Source: Caldithrix abyssi DSM 13497 (GTDB lineage Bacteria; Calditrichota; Calditrichia; Calditrichales; Calditrichaceae). Taken from it: a DNA stretch of 64,000 nt. This document shows positions 9,852 through 17,847 of this stretch, one piece after another; position 1 is the stretch's first letter, and each line of letters opens with the position of its first letter. The stretch spans positions 4,152,501 to 4,216,500 of the forward strand of contig NZ_CP018099.1 of the NCBI RefSeq assembly GCF_001886815.1, given 5' to 3'. Below the pieces are notes generated by a model. It made no database searches. It saw only the letters and a program-made list of their open reading frames with translations, and was not told the origin of the DNA. Made by a program: the position numbers and the translations under genes.

Positions 9852-10874
9852 TTGAGTTACAAGCGCGTCGTTGTTACCCGTTATGGCGGGCCAGAGGTTC
9901 TCAGAGTGATCGAAGAGAATAAGCTGCCAGAGCCCGGACCTGGAGAGGTACGCGTAAAAGTACTGGCTACGAGTGCGGCTTTCACAGACGTGATGATTCG
10001 TAAGGGCAAGTATCCGGGAATAAAGGTAAAACCGCCCTTTACGCCAGGCTACGACATGGTCGGCGTTGTGGACAGGTTAGGACCGGGCGTAGCTCGCGTC
10101 AAAACTGGACAACAGGTAGCTGCTCTTACCATCATTGGCGCCTATTCGGAATATCTGTGTTTATCAGAAAATTGTTTAACGCCCGTTCCTGCCGGACTGG
10201 ATCCGGCGGAGGCTGTCAGCCTGGTGCTTTCTTACGTTACGGCATATCAAATGTTACATCGAGTAGCAAAGGCAAAGCGTGGTCAGCGTATTTTGATACA
10301 TGGCGCCGGCGGAGCTGTTGGCACGGCATTACTGCAACTGGGCGGCCTAATGGGACTTAAAATGTATGGCACAGCTTCCAGCGCCAAGCACGATCTGGTA
10401 AAACGTCTGGGCGCAACACCAATAGACTACGTAAATGAAGATTTTGAAGAACGAATCCGCAGCCTGACGGGCGCAGGAGTTGATATCGTTTTTGACGCGA
10501 TAGGCGGCGATCATTTCAAACGCTCGTTCGATGTTTTACAACGGGGCGGAAAGCTGGTTGCGTATGGCTTTTATAACGCCGTTCTGGGAAGGGGCGGCAG
10601 CATCCCGCTTGATTTTATCCGGCTTCAGTTATGGAACTGTTTGCCCAATGGAAAGTCAACGGCGTTTTATTCCATTGGTTCCTTATACAAAAAGAAAATG
10701 GACTGGTTTACAGAGGATCTGCGACGCCTGTTCGAGTTGCTGGTTCAGAACAGGATCAAACCGGTTATTGCGGCGCGCATGCCCTTAACCGATGTTGTGC
10801 GTGCCCATGAACTTCTCGAGCGGGCAGAGATATCTGGTAAAATTGTTCTAAATGTTTCCTCAACGGCAGGATGA
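9852..10874 (+). CDS. Zinc-independent MDR oxidoreductase (quinone-reductase-like)
   Basis: A 340-residue medium-chain dehydrogenase/reductase. I prefer the TTG start at 9852, which follows GGGAAGGG at good spacing and gives MSYKRVVVTRYGGPEVL, the usual family N-terminus. An upstream TTG at 9813 would add 13 residues that do not fit. Domains: GroES-like fold (about 1-125) with PGEVRVKVLATSAAFTDVMIRKGKYP, then a Rossmann fold with HGAGGAVGTALLQLG near residue 152 for NAD(P)H. The catalytic zinc ligands of alcohol dehydrogenases are missing, as in quinone oxidoreductases. Family members reduce quinones or enones with NADPH. It is a lone gene between non-coding stretches, with no functional context. 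Confidence 0.85.
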   Translation: MSYKRVVVTRYGGPEVLRVIEENKLPEPGPGEVRVKVLATSAAFTDVMIRKGKYPGIKVKPPFTPGYDMVGVVDRLGPGVARVKTGQQVAALTIIGAYSEYLCLSENCLTPVPAGLDPAEAVSLVLSYVTAYQMLHRVAKAKRGQRILIHGAGGAVGTALLQLGGLMGLKMYGTASSAKHDLVKRLGATPIDYVNEDFEERIRSLTGAGVDIVFDAIGGDHFKRSFDVLQRGGKLVAYGFYNAVLGRGGSIPLDFIRLQLWNCLPNGKSTAFYSIGSLYKKKMDWFTEDLRRLFELLVQNRIKPVIAARMPLTDVVRAHELLERAEISGKIVLNVSSTAG

Positions 10875-10906
10875 AGTCATCTTTTAGTTCCAGGCGATAA
10901 ACCGGC

Positions 10907-10935
10907 AAAAAAGGTTTATTAAAGAATACCTTTTT
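10907..10935 (+). terminator. Possible terminator of the MDR gene
   Basis: AAAAAGGT and ACCTTTTT form an eight-base-pair stem with a 12-base loop, ending in five T. The stem is weak and A/T rich, so the call is tentative. Confidence 0.35.
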
Positions 10936-10991
10936 AACAATACGTAAAAATTTATTTTTGGGATACTTACTAAAAAAATATGCTTTAGTAG

Positions 10992-11127
10992 TTATTTTTT
11001 CACGACCAGCGCCGGCATCAATATCTTGTCCTTCTCGACTTCTTTGCCCTTTTTGTGGTTGCTTAAATCGATTTTTTTACCGGGTGCCTGGTTAGGATAC
11101 TTCCTCTGGAAGATCCAGTCCCGCCAG
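10992..11127 (-). pseudogene. 3' end of an unidentified gene split by the IS element
   Basis: On the minus strand an open frame reads WRDWIFQRKYPNQAPGKKID... and ends LMPALVVKK-TAA (stop 10994..10992). It enters directly from the left end of the IS. Beyond the right IS end (from 12837) the same frame can be continued as SRPP before hitting a TAA, so SRPP-WRDWIF may be the original junction, but the rest of the gene is not recognisable. It is therefore a C-terminal remnant of about 45 codons. No family is assigned. Confidence 0.45.
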
Positions 11128-12836
11128 GGAGGCTGTTGCATGGGGGGGAGGAATTAATGCTTATATTCTCCGATATTGATAATTTTTTCTCATTCTTAAG
11201 CGTTGGGCAAAATATAGAATTAAAAACGCCAAAATATTCTTTGAAAATAAAATTAATAGATCATCTTTTTCTTGTGATGCTGTTATAAACGCTGCTAAAC
11301 GTTTCCCTAACATATTTTTAAATAGAACATTAATATTATGCCCAATACACATTAACGTAAATTCACTACGAACATTATTAAGACCAGATAAGGAAAATCC
11401 ACGATAGCCTAAATTATGCTTCAAGTTACCAAAAACAGGTTCAACTGTCACCGAACGCTTTTTTAGTCGTTCCTGCGCCGCTGAAGTTTGTAACTTTTTC
11501 GCCATACGTTCGCAATAACTCTCATTAACTGAACGATGGATTTGCTTAACTTTCTTTTTACTGGAAATGCATAAATTAATTAAGGGACAGTCCTGACAAT
11601 CATTGGAACGATATACGATCCGTTCGCTATTCCTCTCAACTGGAAAAAGCTTCTTACCCGCCGGACATTCATAGTAATCTCCCTGTTCATGATACACAAA
11701 ATCACTTCGTTTTAGTTTTCTTTCTTCTTTTTGCAATTCTTCCTTGGAGGTCGGTGTCTCCTTTATCGAACGATTGGATAACTGGGGATCGGCTATTACG
11801 GCATCAATCTGCTTTTCTTCCAATTCTTTTAGGTCTGTGCTATTGTGATAACCGGAATCGGCCGTGTAAGATCGCTTATCATCTGAACCAAGATTCTTCT
11901 CTACTTGTTCTTGGATCGGTATGAATTGACCCTGGTCGTTGGGCTGGCTTACCACTTCATGGGCTACAATTAAATGACTGGACATATCTACGCCTAATTG
12001 TGCGTTATAACCCGGCCCATCCACCGAAGGCATCATGCGGGCATCCGGCTCTTTTACATTTATTTGATGTCTTGAACGATGTTCTGATTTGAGCTGTTTC
12101 TTACGCTCTTTCAATTGGGCTTTACGTTCTAATATCTCTTTCTCTAAGCGCTCAAGCCGTTCTTTCTCCGCTCGAAGAGTTTCTAAATCTAATTCATCCG
12201 TGGCCCCCTGTTCTACAAAATTACAGCGCTGCATGTATTGCTTGATCTCTGCTCTTAACTTCTCTATACGTTTGTCTAATTGATCCTCAGTGTAGCCATG
12301 ACGCTTACTGCTGTGCGCTTTGATTTTCGTGCCATCTATGGCTATCTGGTTGAAACTACTTATGCCTTCGGCCTGGGCAATTAAAAGTATCTCTACAAAA
12401 TATTGGTCTAATAAATCCAAATGTGCCTTGCGAAAACGACTTAATGTACTATGATCCGGATGCTGATTCCCAGTGATATAAATGTAGCGCGTATCATATT
12501 TACACAATTCCTCCAGCTTACGGGTGCTGGTAATGCCGTTACTATAAGCATAAAACCATAAGGCAAGCATCATGTCTGGGGCATAAGAATCACCGCCTTG
12601 TGAACTATAACGGGAATAAAGTGCACTTAAATCAAGGCGCGAAACCAACTCCACTACAAATCGACTCTTTGGATCGTCTCTGGCAAAATCTTCCACACTA
12701 TAGCCAAAGAGATTCATTTGTGAGCGATTATAAGTAATAAAACTCATGGAATTCCTTTGTTATTACTTGTTTTATCTGTCGCCCAGAATTTACAAATTTT
12801 TTGAATTTTACTCAAACTGAATTTGCAACAGCCTCC
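11128..12836 (-). mobile_element. IS1182-family insertion sequence, apparently intact
   Basis: A 1709-base element bounded by perfect 13-base inverted repeats, GGAGGCTGTTGCA at 11128-11140 and its complement at 12824-12836, enclosing one transposase gene. No clear target duplication is seen next to the ends, which is common in this family. It lies in a remnant gene, and the flanks on both sides are poorly coding. The true outer ends might extend a few bases further. Confidence 0.75.
11161..12747 (-). CDS. IS1182-family DDE transposase
   Basis: A 528-residue transposase. The N-terminal DUF772-type domain has FVVELVSRLDLSALYSRY and the DDE core follows: first Asp in IAIDGTKIKAH (about 141), second in YTADSGYHNST (about 294), and the Glu in VEPVFGNLKHNLGYRGF (about 438). 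An Arg/Lys/Glu-rich coiled region (about 180-230) and a Cys cluster near 363-395 (YECPAGKKLFP, CQDCPLINLC) are typical. The frame is unbroken, so the element may still move. The gene fills the element, starting about 77 bases inside the right repeat. Encoded proteins cut and rejoin element ends. Confidence 0.9.
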   Translation of the reverse strand: MSFITYNRSQMNLFGYSVEDFARDDPKSRFVVELVSRLDLSALYSRYSSQGGDSYAPDMMLALWFYAYSNGITSTRKLEELCKYDTRYIYITGNQHPDHSTLSRFRKAHLDLLDQYFVEILLIAQAEGISSFNQIAIDGTKIKAHSSKRHGYTEDQLDKRIEKLRAEIKQYMQRCNFVEQGATDELDLETLRAEKERLERLEKEILERKAQLKERKKQLKSEHRSRHQINVKEPDARMMPSVDGPGYNAQLGVDMSSHLIVAHEVVSQPNDQGQFIPIQEQVEKNLGSDDKRSYTADSGYHNSTDLKELEEKQIDAVIADPQLSNRSIKETPTSKEELQKEERKLKRSDFVYHEQGDYYECPAGKKLFPVERNSERIVYRSNDCQDCPLINLCISSKKKVKQIHRSVNESYCERMAKKLQTSAAQERLKKRSVTVEPVFGNLKHNLGYRGFSLSGLNNVRSEFTLMCIGHNINVLFKNMLGKRLAAFITASQEKDDLLILFSKNILAFLILYFAQRLRMRKNYQYRRI

Positions 12837-12970
12837 AGGGTGGTCGCGAAAATTTTTATGCTGCTGGATTGGTTGAATAGTTAATTAGTTGAATGGTTGA
12901 ATAGAAATTTACAAATGCGCAAATATTGAACATCATTGGAGAAAAATTTCCAACGAACAGTTCTTCCCAC

Positions 12971-13080
12971 TCTCCCAGACTCTTTTTCTTGGAAAGGGGG
13001 TGAGGGCAATTGAAACTATTTTTAATTTAAAAGCGTTTTTGCGCCTTTGTGACTTATCTGAGCTATCTGTGGTCGCTTAA
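12971..13080 (+). repeat. Dispersed intergenic repeat, copy 1
   Basis: This stretch (CTCTCCCAGACT ... AGGGCAATTGAAACTATTTTTAA ... GCGCCTTTGTGACTTATCTGAGC, given in pieces) recurs in diverged form at 13428-13540 and inverted at 30059-30128. It has no coding frame. Confidence 0.55.
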
Positions 13081-13427
13081 AATAATTTGTTTAATCATTT
13101 TCTGCGATTATTGGCGTAATCTGCGAGAAAATTACTTTGCGCGCGTTGCGGTTGATTTTGGTTACGGCTACGCTGCCTTAGATGTTTAGAGATAGTTTTT
13201 AAACCTTGATTGATATGATTACAGGATTAACTTGATTTTTTTCACTCGTGAAAGTTTACACTCAATTTTAAGCCAAAATTTTGTAGGCAAAAAAAGCAAA
13301 TCATGAAAATCCAGAAATCAAGTAAATCATGGTTCAAAATTGATTGGTCACCGGCCTGGCATTACTAACTGGTCAGCGCTGAAATCACTTACACCGTTGG
13401 AAATAACTCCCAACGCTCAACTGCCCT

Positions 13428-13540
13428 TCTCCCAGACTTTGATTCTGAGAGATGGGATCGAAGGCAATTGAAACTATTTTTAATTTTTAACATTCTTTGC
13501 TTCCTTTGTGACTGCTCTGTGCGCTCTGTGGTTGCTTAAA
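13428..13540 (+). repeat. Dispersed intergenic repeat, copy 2
   Basis: Shares TCTCCCAGACTTT, GGCAATTGAAACTATTTT and CCTTTGTGACTGCTCTG-like blocks with 12971-13080 in the same order and orientation, about 457 bases away. Together the two copies frame non-coding DNA with no supported gene. Confidence 0.55.
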
Positions 13541-13633
13541 TCCATGCAAAATATTTTTGGTTGAGGCTGAATACTTCTTTTGTAATATCTAATGCCTTAG
13601 CGTTTGAAAATTTTTGTTCTTTTTTAAAATAAA

Positions 13634-13741
13634 AGGGCGGAACGGGCCGCTATTTTTTACACCATATTGGCCCATACCCAGCTTAAAGGTCTTGAATCAA
13701 ATGGCTATTTAAGAGAATTATTTACCACCCTGCCAGATTAA
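13634..13741 (+). pseudogene. IS66-type transposase C-terminal relic
   Basis: A plus-strand frame reads AAIFYTILAHTQLKGL, then YLRELFTTLPD and TAA at 13739-13741. This matches the end of IS66-family transposases, where an ILA/ET-KLNG-PY-YLRDVLTRLP pattern precedes the C-terminus. Nothing of the rest of the element (about 2.5 kb in intact copies) is present. The fragment marks old mobile DNA next to the restriction operon. Confidence 0.5.
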
Positions 13742-13890
13742 CCTGAAAATAAGTTTGCAGACCTACTTGCCCAAAAACTGGAAATAGAATTTCGAAAAAT
13801 AACTATCTACAAACCTCATTTAAAAGTCAAGATGTACTTCACCGGATGGATACCAAACAACACCTTGTGAAAAATTTTTTCGCCGTGCTC

Positions 13891-14046
13891 CTATCGCTTC
13901 AGCCAGTCGGTCAGCAATTCTTCTTCCACATTGTCGTTGCCCTCGCGGTCTTTCCAGTTGCCGAGATAGCGGTAACCGAGGGCGTTGTGGAAAAAAGCGA
14001 TTACCCGTTCCTGTGTTTGCCGAGCACGCTCGCCGATGATGCTCAT
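13891..14046 (-). pseudogene. hsdR: hsdR truncated after 51 codons (type I restriction subunit)
   Basis: The frame begins at ATG 14046..14044, overlapping the stop of the DUF262 gene as ATGA, and reads MSIIGERARQTQERVIAFF, then ALGYRYLGNWKDREGN, EEELLTDWLKR and TAG at 13893..13891. This is the standard HsdR N-terminus, just before its nuclease domain. Full HsdR has about 1000 residues with nuclease and helicase motors, and nothing of these follows. The next bases on this strand are unrelated, so the gene was cut by deletion rather than by a point stop. Without it the operon cannot restrict DNA by the usual type I mechanism, unless hsdR lies elsewhere. Confidence 0.8.
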
Positions 14047-16013
14047 GCGATTTTTTCCTTTTCTTCAGCCAGAATTTCATATCTGACATATTCTTTAAAT
14101 TCACCAATTGAAGTAAAACAACGAAATCTTGCTTGACTGGCCAGTGCAATTACCTCAGGGGGCTCGTTAAGTAAAATCGCTACCGGTTCGCTCAGCTCCT
14201 CTTGAATCCCATTGGGCCAGGCTAAATCAAATACCGCCTTTTGAATCCCCGTTTCAGGATCGGCAAAATCATAAGACAAAATGCCTTTCGGTAAACCCTG
14301 CTCCTCCATCCAGGCATTAAGCGCTTCCAGTTCCTGTTCTTCTTCTTCGCTGCTTATTCCGCCAAGCACTGTTTCAGGAGTCGGTGTAATCACTCTGGTT
14401 TCTTCAATCCATCTCGTATCGCCATGGAGCAATTCCTTTAACCGTTCGTTTACAGCTTTGGCCAGGAGCTTTTTTCGAGCTTCCAAAAAAGCGAGGAAGT
14501 TTTCAATTTTCCATAATTCCGGATCCATAGGAATCCACTGGGAAGCCAGTGCCCCCGGATGTTTTTTTTCTATTTCCGGAAAGTATTCCTCAGGCAACCG
14601 ATCGCTAATTTGAAGGTTTGTATCTTTTGTTAAAAGACAGAAGTTGGCCAGGGCGTTTACTTCGGACTTTTTGTAACGCCATTTTTTATCTTTATCATAT
14701 AATTTTGCCTTGGGGAAAATATGATGCACTTCTAGCTTGCTGCCTTGTCCCAACAAATTGGCTTTGAGTGGCAATCCCGTTCCCCAGTCTCGTGCTTCTC
14801 CCATGCGAGTCAGCATATAGAGTACCGGATAAAAACGGGCTCCTAAACTCCAACCGGTAAAATGCCCAGGTTCTACCCGCAGACCGCCATGCCAGAGTCG
14901 CAATTGTTCAATCAGTTTATCCAGCCCCCCATCCGGTCCTTCCAGCGCTTCCAGGTCCTGATCAATGTAAGTCTCAGTTGAACCAGAAAAGCGGCCCCAC
15001 ATTCCCGCCTGCAAAAACCAGAATAGCAACTTATCCCGTTCCACCTCATCCATCAGTCCCGTGCGCTTATCCAGATAGCGAACCATCACCGGGATACCAA
15101 AACGCCCAAACAGAACCCGGTCGTGATCCAGCCCCAGACGACTGCTAATTAGATTCAAGCAAGTGTTTATATGTTTTACAGCCCGCTTTAGACCGTCCTG
15201 GATTTCCCCAGCCGTTTTATCGTGCAGGAATTGAAACTTAGCTTCTCCAGTAAGCACAGTATTAACGGAGCGCAGCAGCCAGTCCAGATTGAAATGATAA
15301 CCAGCTTTCTCCCATTCGGCAAGATGTTGCTTCATGACTTCACGCGCTTCTGGCCATTCGGTACAGATTTTGGCCAGTGCCAGATCCCCTTTGGAGAGCT
15401 TAGTACCGCCGCTGTTCACCCGGTTAAAAATATCCACCACTACCTCAATGGTTTTGTCTTTTCCGGTAACTTCTTCCACGTGAAGATCAATATCCAGTAT
15501 GGCGATTAGCCGGCTAAGTCGCCCAGCATATTCACCGACCCGGGGCGCCAGTTCTGGTTGAGCACTGAGCCGGGCAATAAACTCGCCCAGACCGCTGGTA
15601 CCCTTTTGCATCAGCCTGGATACATCAATCCACAACGGATCATCTTTCATCTTTAGCGGTTGGTAGAAAGAAAATACTTCCTGATCCAGATGAAAATATA
15701 GCCCGGTGAAAGCACTGGCATTGCCATCGAAAAATTTGGGCGGTTTACCCCGCACTACTCCGTAAATGGAAGTCATCCGTTGCTGGCCATCCAGCAATAA
15801 TTTAACCACTCCTGGCGCCAGTTGCCCATCTCCGCGATAAAGGGCAGAACGAGATTCTGTAACCCATACCAATAGCCCGCCAATGGGATGGCGCCGGTAG
15901 AGGGAATCGAAAAGCCCGCGCACCTGATCGCGGTTCCAGACATACCCGCGCTGGAATTCCGGTAAAGCCATGTGGCCACTATCAATGTGGTCCAAGATGG
16001 TGGATATTTTCAT
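14043..16013 (-). CDS. GmrSD-like DUF262/DUF1524 nuclease family protein
   Basis: A 656-residue protein, start ATG 16013 overlapping the hsdS stop (ATGA). The N-terminal DUF262 domain has LPEFQRGYVWNRDQVRGLFDSLYRR (about 17-41) and the nucleotide-linked DGQQR motif at 75-79. The C-terminal part has an HNH-like segment, LEVHHIFPKAKL, followed by NALANFCLLTKDTNLQISDRLPEEYF, as in DUF1524. In GmrSD (type IV restriction) these domains together recognise and cut DNA with modified bases, using nucleotide binding. The gene sits between hsdS and hsdR with four-base overlaps on both sides, so it belongs to the operon. It may add protection against modified phage DNA or replace lost restriction activity. 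The role in this organism is inferred. Confidence 0.85.
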   Translation of the reverse strand: MKISTILDHIDSGHMALPEFQRGYVWNRDQVRGLFDSLYRRHPIGGLLVWVTESRSALYRGDGQLAPGVVKLLLDGQQRMTSIYGVVRGKPPKFFDGNASAFTGLYFHLDQEVFSFYQPLKMKDDPLWIDVSRLMQKGTSGLGEFIARLSAQPELAPRVGEYAGRLSRLIAILDIDLHVEEVTGKDKTIEVVVDIFNRVNSGGTKLSKGDLALAKICTEWPEAREVMKQHLAEWEKAGYHFNLDWLLRSVNTVLTGEAKFQFLHDKTAGEIQDGLKRAVKHINTCLNLISSRLGLDHDRVLFGRFGIPVMVRYLDKRTGLMDEVERDKLLFWFLQAGMWGRFSGSTETYIDQDLEALEGPDGGLDKLIEQLRLWHGGLRVEPGHFTGWSLGARFYPVLYMLTRMGEARDWGTGLPLKANLLGQGSKLEVHHIFPKAKLYDKDKKWRYKKSEVNALANFCLLTKDTNLQISDRLPEEYFPEIEKKHPGALASQWIPMDPELWKIENFLAFLEARKKLLAKAVNERLKELLHGDTRWIEETRVITPTPETVLGGISSEEEEQELEALNAWMEEQGLPKGILSYDFADPETGIQKAVFDLAWPNGIQEELSEPVAILLNEPPEVIALASQARFRCFTSIGEFKEYVRYEILAEEKEKIA

Positions 16014-16534
16014 ACCAATCGAATCCTCCCGGTTAACAGTTGTTGTATCATGCCTTGTTTAATTTTTTTGATTTTCTCCTGCCGCCGTTCTTACGCCTGT
16101 ATTTCAGAATCTACCCTGGAAAGATTTTGGGCAATGGCGCGTTGTTCGGGGAGGGGAGGAATACGTATTCGTCGAGCATGTGCTGCTTCCCGGTTCAGTC
16201 CAGGAACAGCACTATCTGCATTCATTTGGTCAAACCCAAGCGTTTGAAGAAGATAATATGTAAAATGAATATCTCTGCTTTTACCATTAGCTATGTAAAA
16301 TGTAGTATCAATAGGCCAAAATGAAACAGGCGACAAATGTACAGAGCCTACTGTTCCTTTACGGCCAATTATTATTCCAGGCCCATTAACAAGAGATTTA
16401 TTATGTTTTCCAATTATTCCATTAGATCCAAACACCGGCACTTGCCCAGATTCGCGTTCTTTTTTGGGTAGCCTTTTTCCATAGTGAAATGGGCAAAACT
16501 TCCCAATTGTGGTCTCAATCCATTCACTCCCCAT
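16010..16534 (-). pseudogene. hsdS: Half-size hsdS with one in-frame TAA stop
   Basis: From ATG 16534 (AGAGG upstream) the frame gives MGSEWIETTIGKFCPF, one target-recognition domain, and the conserved IPPLPEQRAIAQNLSRVDSEIQA, then TAA at 16093..16091 (codon 148). In the same frame translation would resume with ERRQEKIKKIKQGMIQQLL, TGRIRLV and TGA at 16012..16010, exactly the normal HsdS C-terminus. A Leu codon (TTA) changed to TAA would explain this. The total frame is only 174 codons with a single recognition domain, while normal HsdS has two domains in about 400 residues. Such half subunits could act as dimers. Alternatively, termination at codon 148 leaves a still shorter protein. HsdS selects the DNA target for HsdM. 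Confidence 0.75.
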
Positions 16535-16697
16535 ATTCCGGTACCTCTTTCTTTCGCATGGGAAAAACTTGTTCTGGAACCATATCATTTCCTGACAAAA
16601 GGAATATCATCCCTGTACATGTAACAGACATCCTTAGAATAGTTTGTTTTCTCACATCAATCATGAAGGAATTGGCACCTCCTATCGTATTTTACAA

Positions 16698-16755
16698 TGC
16701 ACTAATTTATTAAATATTAGTGCAATTCTTGGAAGCGTGCACTAATTCAGTGCAC
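16698..16755. promoter_or_regulatory. TGCACTAAT inverted and direct repeats between fic and hsdS
   Basis: TGCACTAAT (16698-16706) is followed by its inverse ATTAGTGCA (16716-16724), then GTGCACTAAT (16737-16746) with a partial inverse AGTGCAC (16749-16755). The four half-sites lie just beyond the stop of fic (16759) and about 165 bases before hsdS. They look like an operator for a dimeric winged-helix protein, and the Fic protein itself ends with such a domain. Binding is inference, and a role as a terminator hairpin is also possible. Confidence 0.45.
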
Positions 16756-16758
16756 ATC

Positions 16759-17847
16759 TCATCCGCTTGAGAGAAGTTCGAAAAGTCTCCAATTCAAATA
16801 GAGCATTTCGTTGCCGGCTTTATGAGGTTTTAAAATACCCGCTTTAACAAGTTCTTTCAGATAACCGGCGGCAATATTACGTGAGGCAATTCCAGCCTTT
16901 ACCAAGAAAGCAATCTTACAATAGGGTTGACGAAACAAAATTTCAATAAGCTCTTTAGAATAGATGCGTTTTGGAAGTTTCTTTTTAACTTCCTCCTCGA
17001 CTTCGTCCATCAGCTCACGAATAGCTAAAATGCGTCTGCGCGTAAAATCGGCCGTTTCTTCAATGGCCTGAAGCATAAACAAAATCCATGGCTCCCATTG
17101 GCCATTCTCTGTCACCTCTCTGAGCAGTCGGTAGTATTCGCTTTTGCGTTCAATAATGGCTTTACTCAGATACAAAACAGGCAGTTCCAGTAACCCCTGC
17201 TGAACAAGAAAGAGAATATTGATGATACGACCGGTTCTGCCGTTTCCGTCTGAAAAGGGATGAATGGCTTCGAATTGGTAATGAATCAGCGCTAGTTTTA
17301 CCAATGGGTCCATTTCATCTTCTGCGTGAATGAATGCTTCCAGGTTTTTCAGCTTTTCACGAATTACATTTTCGCCTTCCGGCGGTGTATAAACGACCTC
17401 CCCGGTGGCGTCATTAATAATTTTAGTGCCCGGAGTTTTTCGGATGCCTGCCTGGTTTTGTTTAATGATCTGCACCAGCCTAATAAACAAATTAGTAGTA
17501 AGCAGATTATCCTGCTTAAGTAATCGGTATCCTTCCCACAGCGCTTCACGGTATCGGAGTACCTCTTTGGTCGCCGGATCTATTTTGCCGGCAGCTACCG
17601 CAAATGCTCTGTACAGGGCATCATTTGTGGTGATGATGTTTTCAATCTCGGAACTGGCTTTGGCTTCCTGAAGGATCAATGAATCGATTAACATGGCCTG
17701 ATTGGGAATGGTAAGCCCTAATCCCTTAAGCTCAGCCAAAACCCGATTGGCTGTAATTGCTTTCTTCAGCACAGGCCTGGTCTCTACTTCCTTTCCCGGT
17801 GGGAGTAAAGGGAGCTCATTAAAGGGCTTTAATGGATCAAGTCTCAT
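16759..17847 (-). CDS. Fic-domain AMPylase-type protein with winged-helix tail
   Basis: A 362-residue protein, start ATG 17847 with GGAG upstream, overlapping the end of hsdM by 11 bases. The Fic core motif [12 protein letters not shown] starts at His196, with all catalytic residues present. The autoinhibitory helix motif SSEIEN (65-70) places it in the class with the inhibitory helix N-terminal to the Fic fold. A Fic N-terminal domain (about 1-90) and a C-terminal winged-helix (about 290-362, [16 protein letters not shown]...[13 protein letters not shown]) complete it. Members transfer AMP or other nucleotide groups to Tyr/Ser/Thr of proteins. The gene is part of the hsd operon, a position suited to a toxin or a regulator of the restriction system. 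Its target is not known. Confidence 0.9.
   Translation of the reverse strand: MRLDPLKPFNELPLLPPGKEVETRPVLKKAITANRVLAELKGLGLTIPNQAMLIDSLILQEAKASSEIENIITTNDALYRAFAVAAGKIDPATKEVLRYREALWEGYRLLKQDNLLTTNLFIRLVQIIKQNQAGIRKTPGTKIINDATGEVVYTPPEGENVIREKLKNLEAFIHAEDEMDPLVKLALIHYQFEAIHPFSDGNGRTGRIINILFLVQQGLLELPVLYLSKAIIERKSEYYRLLREVTENGQWEPWILFMLQAIEETADFTRRRILAIRELMDEVEEEVKKKLPKRIYSKELIEILFRQPYCKIAFLVKAGIASRNIAAGYLKELVKAGILKPHKAGNEMLYLNWRLFELLSSG

Noticed and set aside
13820-14149. 109-codon minus-strand ORF across the hsdR start
   Set aside because: It is in a different frame from both DUF262 and the genuine HsdR N-terminus; the Arg-rich composition is typical of a shadow frame.
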